49,920 nt of DNA, taken from NCBI GenBank assembly GCA_013388985.1, contig JACAEF010000038.1, positions 1 to 49,920 of the forward strand. Reading direction: 5' to 3'. Source of the DNA: Rhodocyclaceae bacterium. GTDB taxonomy: Bacteria; Pseudomonadota; Gammaproteobacteria; Burkholderiales; Rhodocyclaceae. This document shows, piece by piece, positions 7,198-15,650 of this stretch. Position 1 is the stretch's first letter. Every line of letters begins with the position of its first letter. The position numbers and the translations under genes are program-made. Below the pieces are notes generated by a model that was not told where the DNA came from, ran no database searches, and saw only the letters and a program-made list of their open reading frames with translations.

Positions 7198-10173
7198 GTG
7201 ACCGACAATTCCGTGCAGGAAGTCAAGAACACGACCTGCTACATGTGCGCCTGCCGCTGCGGCATCCGCGTCCATCTGAAGGACGGCGAGGTGCGCTACA
7301 TCGACGGCAATCCGAACCATCCGCTGAACCGGGGCGTGATCTGCGCCAAGGGTTCGTCGGGCATCATGAAGCAGTATTCGCCGGCGCGGCTCACGCGCCC
7401 GCTGCGCCGCAAGGCCGGTGCCGAAAGGGGCGCAGGCGAGTTCGAGCCGATCTCGTGGGATGAGGCCTTCGCGATCCTCGAAGAGCGGCTCGGCAGGATT
7501 CGCGCGACCGATCCGAAGAAGTTCGCGCTCTTCACCGGCCGCGACCAGATGCAGGCATTGACCGGCCTCTTCGCGCGCCAGTTCGGCACGCCCAACTACG
7601 CGGCGCACGGCGGCTTCTGCTCGGTGAACATGGCGGCCGGCCTCATCTACACGATCGGCGGCTCGTTCTGGGAGTTCGGCGGCCCCGACCTCGAGCGCGC
7701 GAAGCTCTTCGTGATGATCGGCACCGCCGAGGATCACCACTCCAATCCGCTCAAGATCGCGATCTCCAAGTTCAAGCGCGACGGTGGGCGCTTCGTCTCG
7801 ATCAACCCGGTGCGCACCGGCTATTCAGCGATCGCCGACGAGTGGGTGCCGATCCGTCCCGGCACCGACGGCGCCTTCCTGCTCGCGGCGATCCACGAGA
7901 TCATCCAGAAGGGCCTCTACGACCGCGATTTCCTCGTCCAGTATTCGAACGCCGGCGAGCTCGTCAATTGCGACGAGGACGACGACGAGTTCGGCATGTT
8001 CCTGCGCACCGAGGTGCCCGAGGAAGAGGCCTGCTACGACCCGCAGGACAAGCTGTGGTGGGATCGCAAGACCAACCGCCCGGTGGTGACCCACACCGCC
8101 GGCGCCGACCCGTGCCTGTTGGGCGAGTTCGAGATCAACGGCACGAAGGTCAAGCCCGCGTTCCAGCTCCTGGTCGACCGCGTCAAGGATTACACGCCCG
8201 AATGGGCCGAGGGCGTGACCGGCATTCCGGCCGAGACGATCCGGCGGCTCGCGCACGAGATGGGTGTCACCGCGCGCGACCAGCGCATCGAATTGCCGAT
8301 CAGTTGGACGGACAGCTGGGGCAAGGAGCACGACACCGTCACCGGCAATCCGGTGGCCTTTCACGCGATGCGCGGCCTCGCGGCGCATTCCAATGGGTTT
8401 CAGACCATCCGCGCGCTGGGCATCCTGATGTCGCTGTTGGGCACCATCGACCGCCCCGGCGGCTTTCGCCACAAGGTGCCTTTTCCCCGGCCGATCCCGC
8501 CCTGCGCGCGCACGCCCAACCACCCGAACGCGGTGCAGCCCAACAAACCCTTGGACGGCATGGCGCTCGGCTGGCCGGCCGATCCCGACGATCTGTTCGT
8601 CGATGACGATGGCAACCCGGTGCGCATCGACAAGGGTTTTTCGTGGGAGTATCCGCTCTCGGTGCATGGCCTGATGCACAACGTCGTCACCAATGCCTGG
8701 CGCGGCGATCCTTACCGGATCGACACGCTCTTGATCTTCATGGCCAACATGGCGTGGAACTCGACGATGAACGCGGTCGAGGTCAGGAAGATGTTGAACG
8801 ACCGCGACGAGAACGGCGAATACAAGATTCCCTTCATCGTCGTGGCCGACGCCTTCCAGTCCGAGATGACGGCCTTCGCGGACCTCATCTTGCCGGACAC
8901 GACGTATCTGGAGCGCCACGACGTGATGTCGATCCTCGACCGGCCGATCTCGGAATACGACGGCCCGGTCGATTCGGTGCGCATCCCCGTCGTGCCGCCC
9001 CTGGGAGAGTGCAAGCCCTTCCAGGAAGTGTTGATCGAACTCGGCTCGCGCTTGAAGCTCCCGGCCTTCGTGACGAAAGATGGGAGCCGCAAATACCGCG
9101 ACTATCCCGATTTCATCGTCAATTACGAGACCGAGCCGGGCTCGGGCATCGGCTTTCTGGCCGGCTGGCGCGGCAAGGGCGGCGAGAAGCACCTGCGCGG
9201 CGAGCCGAACCCGAACCAGTGGGAGATGTATGCGAAGAACGACTGTGTCTTCCACTACGAGCTGCCGAAGAGCTACCAGTACATGCGCAACTGGAACCAG
9301 GGCTATCTCGAGTGGTCGCAGAGAAACCGCATCACGCGCTACGCCGAGCCGATCCTCATCCACATTTATTCCGAGGTGCTGATGCGCTTTCGCCAGGCCG
9401 CGCGCGGCAAGGGGTTTTCGAGGAAGCCGCCGGCGCATCTGGCCAAACGCGTCGAGACCTTCTTCGATCCGCTGCCCTTCTATTACGACCCGCTCGAAGC
9501 GCAGGTGACCGACAGGCACAAGTACCCGCTCGCGGCGATCACCCAGCGGCCGATGGCGATGTATCACTCCTGGGATTCGCAGAACGCGTGGCTGCGGCAG
9601 ATCCACGCCCACAACGTGCTCTTTGTCAATGCGCACACCGCGCGGGTGAATGGCATCGAAGACGGCGACTGGATCTGGGTCGAGTCGCAATGGGGCAAGG
9701 TGAAATGCATGGCGAAGCACTCGGAGGCTGTCGAGCCGGGCACGGTGTGGACCTGGAACGCGATCGGCAAGGCGGCGGGCGCCTGGAATCTCGCACCGGA
9801 TGCCAACGAATCGCAGTTGGGCTTCCTGCTCAACCATCTGATCTCGGAAGAGCTGCCGGCCTGCGAGCGCGGCTCTGACAGGCGCGTCTCGAACTCCGAC
9901 CCGATCACCGGCCAGGCCGCGTGGTACGACGTGCGCGTCCGGATTTACAAGGCGGATGAAGTAGCAGCGCGCGGGACGATGCGCGCCGGAAAAGTCGGCG
10001 CTGAAGCCGCGAACAGCGGAGGGGGACCCGCCGTAGGCGGGGGCGTAGCGCCCGTGAGCGGCGCCGGGGCGGCACGCACGGAGCCGCAGTTCCCGCCGTT
10101 GAAGCCTTATCCCGGCCAGCCCGAGCGCAAATCGATCTGGAACTATTTCGCCGGGAAAGGAGGCAAGCAATGA
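7198..10173 (+). CDS. soeA: SoeA: molybdopterin subunit of sulfite dehydrogenase
   Basis: A 991-residue oxidoreductase of the DMSO reductase superfamily. An N-terminal [4Fe-4S] site uses C14/C17/C21/C49. It has no Tat or Sec signal, so it acts on the cytoplasmic side, as known for SoeABC, which oxidises sulfite to sulfate and passes electrons to the quinone pool through SoeC. The length is close to the family norm. The start is a GTG with GAGGAG about 9 bp upstream. Its stop overlaps the soeB start by 4 bp. Residues about 930-960 are a Gly/Ala-rich in-frame insertion that coincides with the short dispersed repeat, between VRIYKADE and the conserved-looking TEPQFPPLKPYPGQ tail. A thiosulfate or polysulfide reductase is the alternative, but the three-subunit set and context favour Soe. 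Confidence 0.88.
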   Translation: MTDNSVQEVKNTTCYMCACRCGIRVHLKDGEVRYIDGNPNHPLNRGVICAKGSSGIMKQYSPARLTRPLRRKAGAERGAGEFEPISWDEAFAILEERLGRIRATDPKKFALFTGRDQMQALTGLFARQFGTPNYAAHGGFCSVNMAAGLIYTIGGSFWEFGGPDLERAKLFVMIGTAEDHHSNPLKIAISKFKRDGGRFVSINPVRTGYSAIADEWVPIRPGTDGAFLLAAIHEIIQKGLYDRDFLVQYSNAGELVNCDEDDDEFGMFLRTEVPEEEACYDPQDKLWWDRKTNRPVVTHTAGADPCLLGEFEINGTKVKPAFQLLVDRVKDYTPEWAEGVTGIPAETIRRLAHEMGVTARDQRIELPISWTDSWGKEHDTVTGNPVAFHAMRGLAAHSNGFQTIRALGILMSLLGTIDRPGGFRHKVPFPRPIPPCARTPNHPNAVQPNKPLDGMALGWPADPDDLFVDDDGNPVRIDKGFSWEYPLSVHGLMHNVVTNAWRGDPYRIDTLLIFMANMAWNSTMNAVEVRKMLNDRDENGEYKIPFIVVADAFQSEMTAFADLILPDTTYLERHDVMSILDRPISEYDGPVDSVRIPVVPPLGECKPFQEVLIELGSRLKLPAFVTKDGSRKYRDYPDFIVNYETEPGSGIGFLAGWRGKGGEKHLRGEPNPNQWEMYAKNDCVFHYELPKSYQYMRNWNQGYLEWSQRNRITRYAEPILIHIYSEVLMRFRQAARGKGFSRKPPAHLAKRVETFFDPLPFYYDPLEAQVTDRHKYPLAAITQRPMAMYHSWDSQNAWLRQIHAHNVLFVNAHTARVNGIEDGDWIWVESQWGKVKCMAKHSEAVEPGTVWTWNAIGKAAGAWNLAPDANESQLGFLLNHLISEELPACERGSDRRVSNSDPITGQAAWYDVRVRIYKADEVAARGTMRAGKVGAEAANSGGGPAVGGGVAPVSGAGAARTEPQFPPLKPYPGQPERKSIWNYFAGKGGKQ
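9988..10079 (+). repeat. Short dispersed repeat, long form, inside soeA
   Basis: It starts GGAAAAGTCGGCGCTGAAG, continues through a GC-rich hairpin (CCCGCC-GTA-GGCGGG) and ends GGCGCCGGGGCGGCACG, which resembles the second half of the repeat consensus. It stays in frame with soeA and encodes a low-complexity segment. The extent is approximate. Confidence 0.5.
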
Positions 10174-10901
10174 CCCAGCTTGCCCTCGTCATCGACCTCA
10201 ATGTCTGCGTCGGCTGCCATGCCTGCGTCACCAACTGCAAGGAGTGGAACACCTCCGGCTCCGCCGGCCCGCTGGTCGACCTGAACCCTTACGGCAAGGA
10301 TCCGACCGGCACCTTCTTCAACCGCGTGCAGACCTTCGAGGTCGGCGAGTTCCCGCATACGGAGACCGTGCACTTTCCGAAATCGTGCCTGCACTGCGAG
10401 GAGCCGCCCTGCGTGCCGGTCTGTCCGACCGGCGCTTCCTACAAGCGGGCGGAGGACGGCATCGTCCTCGTCGACTACGACAAGTGCATCGGTTGCAAGT
10501 ATTGCTCGTGGGCCTGTCCCTACGGCGCGCGCGAGCTCGACGAGCACCAGCGCGTGATGAAGAAATGCACGCTGTGCGTCGACCGCATCTACGACATGCG
10601 GCTCACCGCCGAGGAGCGCCGTCCCGCCTGCGTGCGCGCCTGCCCGACCTCGGCGCGCCTGTTCGGCGACATCCACGATCCCGAGTCGGAGGTGTCGAAG
10701 GCGATCCGCGAGAACGGCGGCTATCAGCTGATGCCCGAGTGGGGCACGCAGCCGGCCAACCACTACCTGCCGCGCAGAAAGACCAAGCTGCGCATCCGCG
10801 AGGACGAGCTCGAGCGCGCCGACAACCCGCTCAAGATCGACCAGCAGCTGCCCAAGCCCGGCAAGGCCGAGCCCTCGCTCGACGACGTGACGTCGTGGTG
10901 A
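10170..10901 (+). CDS. soeB: SoeB: iron-sulfur subunit of sulfite dehydrogenase
   Basis: A 243-residue ferredoxin-like electron-transfer subunit of the DmsB/PsrB/SoeB type. Four [4Fe-4S] cysteine groups are visible: CVGCHACVTNC, CLHCEEPPCVPVC, CIGCKYCSWAC and CTLC...CVRAC. There is no export signal, in keeping with a cytoplasmic complex. It would relay electrons from SoeA to the membrane subunit SoeC. The ATG overlaps the soeA stop (ATGA), so translation is coupled. The C-terminal 40 residues are basic and charged, as usual in this family. Confidence 0.9.
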   Translation: MTQLALVIDLNVCVGCHACVTNCKEWNTSGSAGPLVDLNPYGKDPTGTFFNRVQTFEVGEFPHTETVHFPKSCLHCEEPPCVPVCPTGASYKRAEDGIVLVDYDKCIGCKYCSWACPYGARELDEHQRVMKKCTLCVDRIYDMRLTAEERRPACVRACPTSARLFGDIHDPESEVSKAIRENGGYQLMPEWGTQPANHYLPRRKTKLRIREDELERADNPLKIDQQLPKPGKAEPSLDDVTSW

Positions 10902-10924
10902 TGAACCAACCAAGGCGAACCACG

Positions 10925-10962
10925 ATTTTCCTGATACCTGATTCCTGATACCCGATCCCTGA
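10925..10962 (+). repeat. Short direct repeats in the soeB-soeC gap
   Basis: The gap contains imperfect tandem units of the form CTGATACC, CTGATTC, CTGATACCC, CGATCCCTGA. The only gap inside the soe operon is thus made of a short degenerate repeat. No ribosome site is obvious before soeC. Confidence 0.5.
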
Positions 10963-10963
10963 A

Positions 10964-11941
10964 ATGCATCCCGCGTTTTCCGTCGTATTCCTCACCACGC
11001 TGATCGGCGCCGGCCAGGGCCTGTTCCTCGCGCTCTTCACCGTCGAGTCCTATGCCGCCTTCGGCCTGTTGTCGCCGCAGCCGGACGACTTCTATGCCCT
11101 CGGCAGCGCGATCGCCTTCGTCTTGCTGGTGCTGGGGCTGATCGCCTCGTTCTTCCATCTTGGCCACCCCGAGCGTGCCTGGCGCGCGGCGGCGAAATGG
11201 CGCACCTCGTGGCTGTCGCGCGAAGTGATCGTGCTGCCGGCCTTCATGGGCCTGGTGTGCCTCTACGGCTGTGCGCACTGGCTCGGCCTCAACCCGGTGT
11301 TCGCGCAACTGCCGAGCGGCGCGCCGGTCAATCTCACCGCGGTGCTCGGCTCCCTGGCCTGGGTGCTGGCCTTCGCGCTCTACATCTGCACCGGCATGAT
11401 CTACGCCTGCCTCAAGTTCCTGCGCGAATGGCATACGCCGCTGACCGTGATCAACTACATCCTGCTCGGCGGCGCCTCGGGCTTTACGCTCGCCGCCGCG
11501 CTCGCCGCAGCGGTCGCGCCCGAGGTGATGCCGCTCCTGGCCGGCTGGGCGCTGATCATCACCTTCCTTGGCCTCATCGGTCGCGCTGCGACCCTGATCC
11601 GCAACGCGCGGCTGAAGCCCAAATCGACATTGCAGACTGCGATCGGCGTCAAGCACCCGAAGATCATGCAAAAGAGCATGGGCCTGATGGGCGGCAGCTT
11701 CAACACGCGCGAGTTCTTCCACGGCCAGAGCCGCAGCGTGCTGCGCTCGGTCAAATGGCTGTTCCTGGTGGCGGCTTTCTTCGTGCCGATGGTGCTGCTG
11801 GCCATAGGACTATCGCAGGCCGCCGGAGGAGTGCTGCTGGCCGCCTTCGTCGTCCAGTATCTCGGTCTCATCGCCGAGCGCTGGTTTTTCTTCGCGCAGG
11901 CCAACCATCCGCAGAACCTCTATTACCAGTCCGTGGCTTGA
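10964..11941 (+). CDS. soeC: SoeC: membrane anchor of sulfite dehydrogenase
   Basis: A 325-residue polytopic protein of the DmsC family with about eight hydrophobic helices, starting with PAFSVVFLTTLIGAGQGLFLALF. It would anchor SoeAB to the cytoplasmic membrane and pass electrons to quinone. A His-containing stretch FFHLGHPERAWRA is typical of the DmsC/SoeC group. It lies 62 bp after soeB, the only gap in the operon. The chosen ATG has no clear Shine-Dalgarno sequence, so the exact start is slightly uncertain, but the first helix begins right after it. Confidence 0.85.
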   Translation: MHPAFSVVFLTTLIGAGQGLFLALFTVESYAAFGLLSPQPDDFYALGSAIAFVLLVLGLIASFFHLGHPERAWRAAAKWRTSWLSREVIVLPAFMGLVCLYGCAHWLGLNPVFAQLPSGAPVNLTAVLGSLAWVLAFALYICTGMIYACLKFLREWHTPLTVINYILLGGASGFTLAAALAAAVAPEVMPLLAGWALIITFLGLIGRAATLIRNARLKPKSTLQTAIGVKHPKIMQKSMGLMGGSFNTREFFHGQSRSVLRSVKWLFLVAAFFVPMVLLAIGLSQAAGGVLLAAFVVQYLGLIAERWFFFAQANHPQNLYYQSVA

Positions 11942-11970
11942 TTCTCATCAATTCCCATCAGCTGCGGCGA

Positions 11971-11999
11971 TTGCCGTGAAGACGAATGGGCTATATCAT
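11971..11999 (+). promoter_or_regulatory. Candidate sigma-70 promoter of tusA
   Basis: TTGCCG and TATCAT are separated by 17 bp. They lie in the 103-bp gap between soeC and tusA, about 45 bp before the tusA ATG. They match the consensus at most key positions. No experimental support. Confidence 0.4.
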
Positions 12000-12044
12000 T
12001 AGTCGCTGTAATTCCAACCACCCACAACTCACCGGAGGACAACA

Positions 12045-12272
12045 ATGAATTTCGATCGCGAACTGGACGCCCGCGGCCTCAACTGCCCGCTGCCGATTCT
12101 GCGCGCCAAGAAAGCCCTGGGCGAAATGACCAGCGGTCAAGTGCTGCGCATCATCGCCACCGACCCGGGTTCCGTGAAGGACTTCGCCGCCTTTGCCAAG
12201 CAGACCGGCAACGAGCTGCTCTCCAGCGCCGAGAACAACAAGGAATTCGAGTTCTACATCAAGCGCAAGTAA
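12045..12272 (+). CDS. tusA: TusA-family sulfur carrier protein
   Basis: A 75-residue protein of usual TusA length. The sulfur-binding cysteine is C14 in the signature GLNCPLPI (CPxP), and the family pattern RAKKAL...G..L.I.ATDPGS follows. TusA carries sulfane sulfur as a persulfide in the cytoplasm. In sulfur oxidisers it feeds the Dsr or sHdr oxidation routes. GGAGG precedes the ATG. A strong terminator follows at 12345, so tusA is probably a short transcript of its own, separate from soe and dsrE2. A role in tRNA thiolation cannot be excluded, but position between soeC and dsrE2 favours sulfur oxidation. Confidence 0.92.
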   Translation: MNFDRELDARGLNCPLPILRAKKALGEMTSGQVLRIIATDPGSVKDFAAFAKQTGNELLSSAENNKEFEFYIKRK

Positions 12273-12292
12273 GCTGCGCGGGCCCCCGGTGC

Positions 12293-12321
12293 CTCAAAGT
12301 CGGCGCTGGCGGTGCGGCACG
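12293..12321 (+). repeat. Short dispersed repeat, copy 2
   Basis: CTCAAAGTCGGCGCTGGC followed by GGTGCGGCACG. It lies between the tusA stop and its terminator. Confidence 0.75.
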
Positions 12322-12344
12322 CGCCCGACGGGACACCCCAATGG

Positions 12345-12376
12345 AAGGCGTCCATCATCGCGATGGGCGCCTTTTT
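12345..12376 (+). terminator. Rho-independent terminator after tusA
   Basis: A 10-bp stem GGCGTCCATC/GATGGGCGCC (one G-T pair) with a 5-nt loop, followed directly by TTTTT. About 70 bp further on (12445-12466) lies a second inverted repeat, ATCCCCCC/GGGGGGAT, without a T run. Confidence 0.85.
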
Positions 12377-12509
12377 CTCGTCCGCGTCCGCCGGTCCCGG
12401 CGATGAAACGAACCCATTGATGCTGCGCTGCGATGTCAGGCATCATCCCCCCCTTCGAGGGGGGATCGTCCAGCGCGGCGACCGAACACATGAAAAAGGA
12501 GACCAACAC

Positions 12510-13115
12510 ATGAGCGCCAATCCTGAACTGGAAGCACTGATCAACCAGAAACTCGACGAACTGCTGCCGCAAAAGCTCGAAGCCCTGCTGCAGGAACGCG
12601 AGGAATCGAAAACGCCGTCGATGGCGATCATCGCCACGAAGGGCACGCTGGACTGGGCCTATCCGCCCTTCATCCTCGCTTCCACCGCTGCCGCGCTGGG
12701 CTGGGACGTGACGATCTTCTTCACCTTCTATGGCCTGAATCTCGTCAAGAAGGACGTCTCCGACCTCAAAGTGAGTCCGCTGGGCAACCCGGGCATGCCG
12801 ATGAAGATGCCCTTCGGGCCGGACTGGTTCAAGAGCATCAACTGGAACATCCCGAACATCGTGCAGGCCAACATCCCCGGCTTCGAGAGCCTGGCCACCA
12901 GTTTGATGCAGCAGACCATCAAGAACAACGGCGTGGCGAGCATCGCCGAGCTGCGCGAGCTGTCGCAGGAAGCCGGCGTCAAGTTCGTCGTCTGCCAGAT
13001 GACCGTCGAGCTGTTCGGCTTCAGTCATGACGATTTCATCGAGGGCATGGACTACGTCGGCGCCGCCTCCTTCCTGCCGGTCGCGCAGAAGGCGGACGTC
13101 ACGCTGTTCATTTGA
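12510..13115 (+). CDS. dsrE2: DsrE2-type sulfurtransferase-like protein
   Basis: A 201-residue protein of the DsrE/DsrF/DrsH-like superfamily, DsrE2 group. A charged coiled helix (residues 5-34) leads into the Rossmann-like core starting SMAIIATKGTLDW. The predicted active cysteine is C162 in KFVVCQMTVELFG. Relatives bind TusA and exchange sulfane sulfur during sulfur oxidation in Allochromatium and Acidianus. The tusA-dsrE2 neighbourhood here agrees, although a terminator separates the two and no rhodanese gene is present. The start was set at the ATG with AAAGGAG 8 bp upstream. The frame is open farther back but reads through repeat DNA. A DsrE3A assignment is possible. Confidence 0.82.
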   Translation: MSANPELEALINQKLDELLPQKLEALLQEREESKTPSMAIIATKGTLDWAYPPFILASTAAALGWDVTIFFTFYGLNLVKKDVSDLKVSPLGNPGMPMKMPFGPDWFKSINWNIPNIVQANIPGFESLATSLMQQTIKNNGVASIAELRELSQEAGVKFVVCQMTVELFGFSHDDFIEGMDYVGAASFLPVAQKADVTLFI

Positions 13116-13170
13116 GTAAATCAGCATTTACTTATTTGTCGTATCGATGCAACGATGACGCAGGCGGTCG

Positions 13171-13204
13171 GGCTGGCAGGAAGGAAGAGGCTTGCCAGCC
13201 TTTC
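13171..13204 (+). terminator. Likely terminator after dsrE2
   Basis: The inverted repeat GGCTGGCA (13171-13178) and TGCCAGCC (13193-13200) is followed by TTT. The short T run makes it weaker than the terminators after tusA and fadL. Confidence 0.5.
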
Positions 13205-13309
13205 AGGGCCCGTCATAAATTGCGACCGACGACCGATTTGATGCGTTCTGTCGGCCGACTTTCGTAATACTTTTTTCCAACCACATCAAAACCAACCATC
13301 GGGGGACTC

Positions 13310-14692
13310 ATGAAACTCAAGAAGCTCGCTGCACTGCTCGCCGTCGCTGGCGTGTCAGCCCCAGCTTTCGCTACCAACGGCATGAACATGCAAGGATACG
13401 GAGCCACGGCTACCGCCATGGGCGGCGCGTCGATGGCATACGACAACGGCCCGGGAGCGATGATGAACAATCCGGCCACGCTCGGCTTGATGCCCGAAGG
13501 CCGTGGTATCGGTGTGGCCTTGGGTTTTCTTGGCCCGGATGTGAAATCTTCCGTCCCGGCGATGGGTGTCAGTAGCAATTCTGGTGGGGATGGCTATTGG
13601 ATGCCGGCATTCGGCTTCATCCAGAAAACCGGCAAGTGGGCCTTCGGCGTAGGCGTCTACGCACAAGGCGGAATGGGCACCGAATACGATGCCAATTCTT
13701 TCCTCGCCATGGGCACCGGTCAGGACGTGCGTTCAGAAGTCGGCGTGGGGCGGGTGATTTTCCCACTCGCCTACAACGTCAGCGACGCTTTGACCATCGG
13801 CGGCTCGCTCGACTGGGTCTGGATGACGATGGACATGAAAATGGCGGCAGGCACTAACGACTTCATGGCCATGACCACAAGCATGACTCCTGTCCTGGGC
13901 GGCGCTATGGGAACGCTGATGGGTTTGGGCGCCAATACCTTCCGTCTCGACTTCTCGGACAACAACGATTTCAACGGTCAGGCGAAAGGCAATGGCTGGG
14001 CGGCCAAGATCGGCTTCGTTTACAAAGTCAGCCCGCAGCTTTCGATTGGCGGCGCCTACCATACGAAAACCGACATCGGTGATATGAAGACCGGTGATGG
14101 CAAGGCTTCGTTCTCCGCCTACAACGTTGGTGGAGCAGGTTTTCTGGGCACGATGCCTGGCAAGATCACGATCCACGACTTCAACTGGCCGGAAACTTAT
14201 GGCTTGGGCGTTGCCTGGCAGCCGAATGATCGGTGGCTGGTCGCTGCCGATTACAAGCGGTTGAACTGGTCGAAGGTGATGAAGGACTTTCGTGTCACTT
14301 ACAGCACCAGTGCGCTCGGCGGGGCGGATTCGGCGGACATGAAGATCAGCCAGAACTGGGAAGATCAGGATATCTTCATGATCGGTGCCGCCTATCGCTT
14401 CAACGATGCGCTGACGGTGCGCTTCGGCGGAAGCTTCGCGAAGAATCCCATTCCCGACAACCGCGTGCATCCCCTCTTCCCTGCTACCACCAAGGATCAC
14501 TATACCTTTGGTTTGGGCTATATGTTCAGCAAGCAAAGCGTAGTGGATTTCTCTCTGACCTATGCGCCGAAGGTGACTGTGACGGGTACCCAAGCCACAG
14601 GGGCACCGGGTAGCGGCATTGGTGGTAATCAGGGCATCGAGATCAGTCACTCGCAGCTGAACTGGTCGCTGCAGTACGGTTATCGGTTCTGA
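13310..14692 (+). CDS. OmpP1/FadL-family outer-membrane channel
   Basis: A 460-residue outer-membrane beta-barrel protein. A signal peptide (about 1-21, ending APAFA) is followed by the FadL-family N-terminus TNGMNMQGYGATATAMGGASMAYDNGPGAMMNNPATL, which contains the N-P-A motif that forms the hatch. The C-terminus YGYRF ends in Phe as expected for BAM recognition. FadL proteins carry hydrophobic molecules across the outer membrane. In a sulfur oxidiser the cargo could be fatty acids, aromatics or hydrophobic sulfur; only the last is suggested by the neighbours and it is speculative. A strong terminator follows. Met and Gly are unusually frequent. Confidence 0.88.
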   Translation: MKLKKLAALLAVAGVSAPAFATNGMNMQGYGATATAMGGASMAYDNGPGAMMNNPATLGLMPEGRGIGVALGFLGPDVKSSVPAMGVSSNSGGDGYWMPAFGFIQKTGKWAFGVGVYAQGGMGTEYDANSFLAMGTGQDVRSEVGVGRVIFPLAYNVSDALTIGGSLDWVWMTMDMKMAAGTNDFMAMTTSMTPVLGGAMGTLMGLGANTFRLDFSDNNDFNGQAKGNGWAAKIGFVYKVSPQLSIGGAYHTKTDIGDMKTGDGKASFSAYNVGGAGFLGTMPGKITIHDFNWPETYGLGVAWQPNDRWLVAADYKRLNWSKVMKDFRVTYSTSALGGADSADMKISQNWEDQDIFMIGAAYRFNDALTVRFGGSFAKNPIPDNRVHPLFPATTKDHYTFGLGYMFSKQSVVDFSLTYAPKVTVTGTQATGAPGSGIGGNQGIEISHSQLNWSLQYGYRF

Positions 14693-14707
14693 TTCATAAA
14701 ACGCGAG

Positions 14708-14733
14708 AAAAGGCCGGCACCGCCGGCCTTTTT
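14708..14733 (+). terminator. Rho-independent terminator after the fadL-type gene
   Basis: The stem GGCCGGC/GCCGGCC with an ACC loop is flanked by AAAA upstream and TTTTT downstream. It begins 16 bp past the stop codon. Confidence 0.92.
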
Positions 14734-14762
14734 CATCTCTACACGACAACGGAGGAGACGAC

Positions 14763-15650
14763 ATGAAAAAAATCATCTTTGGCGCCTGGCTGGCGCTGTT
14801 TTCCCTGCTCGCGCACGCGCTGCAGCCGTATTTCCTCGGCGACAAGGTCGCCGGCGGCGACTTGAAGACCGCGATGGCAGCGGCCGAGCAGAAGCTCGCG
14901 GCGGCCGGCTTTGCGGTCGTCGGCCATCACACCCCGCCAGGCATTCCCGGCCACGGCACGATCATCGTCACCGAACCGGGCCTGACTGCTGCGCTGACGC
15001 AGATCGGCGGCAAGGCGATCGTCGGCGTGCCGATCCGCGTCGGCGTGAAGGCCGATGGCACGGTGTCCTATCTGAACCTCGAATACTGGCAGCGTGCGTT
15101 CCTGCGCAACGACTACGCCAAGGCGGAAGGCGCCGTCAAGGCTGCGTCGGGCAAGCTCGCGCAGGCGTTAGGTAGCGGCAAGCCCTTCGGCGGCGAGGTG
15201 AAGGCCGAGGACCTGCCGACCTACCGCTACATGGCCGGCATGGAGCGCTTCGACGACAAGAGCGAGCTGAAGACCTATCCGGGCGGCTTCGACGAGGCGG
15301 TGAAGACGATTCGCGACAACCTGGCGAAGAACGTCGCCAAGACCGCGAAGGTCTATGAGATCGTGATTCCCGAGAAGAAGCTCGCGGTGTTCGGCGTGGC
15401 GACCAACGATCCCGAGGACGGCGAGGGCTGGTGGGTGAACAAGATCGGCGCCGACCATGTCGCCGCGCTGCCGTGGGAGATCTTCGTCGTCAATGACAAG
15501 GCCTATTCGCTGTTCGCGCGTTACCGCACCGCGCTGGCCTGGCCGGATCTGGGCATGTTCCAGTTCATGAAGATCGGCTCGCATCCCGACAGCAACCAGG
15601 GCATGATGGCCAAGGTGGCCGGTGGCGCCTACGAAGGAAAGACACAGTAG
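14763..15650 (+). CDS. Exported protein of unknown function
   Basis: A 295-residue protein with a clear Sec signal peptide (MKKIIFGAWLALFSLLAHA, then LQPYF). The mature part seems to hold two related alpha/beta halves, each with a helix of the type A...L...GF or ...I.DNL and a strand ending in a GVPIRVGV or EIFVVND segment. This faintly recalls the DUF302 fold, but I cannot confirm it. There are no cysteines in the mature protein and no metal motif. GGAGGAG lies 6 bp before the ATG. It follows the fadL-type gene after a terminator, and a long-hairpin repeat starts at its stop codon. The function is unknown. Confidence 0.75.
   Translation: MKKIIFGAWLALFSLLAHALQPYFLGDKVAGGDLKTAMAAAEQKLAAAGFAVVGHHTPPGIPGHGTIIVTEPGLTAALTQIGGKAIVGVPIRVGVKADGTVSYLNLEYWQRAFLRNDYAKAEGAVKAASGKLAQALGSGKPFGGEVKAEDLPTYRYMAGMERFDDKSELKTYPGGFDEAVKTIRDNLAKNVAKTAKVYEIVIPEKKLAVFGVATNDPEDGEGWWVNKIGADHVAALPWEIFVVNDKAYSLFARYRTALAWPDLGMFQFMKIGSHPDSNQGMMAKVAGGAYEGKTQ

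Noticed and set aside
7825-10170. A 781-codon minus-strand frame opposite soeA
   Set aside because: Antisense shadow without domain motifs; SoeA is certain on the plus strand.
12312-12509. An extended N-terminus for the DsrE2 protein
   Set aside because: The extra codons read through a repeat and a terminator hairpin. The ATG at 12510 has a good ribosome site.
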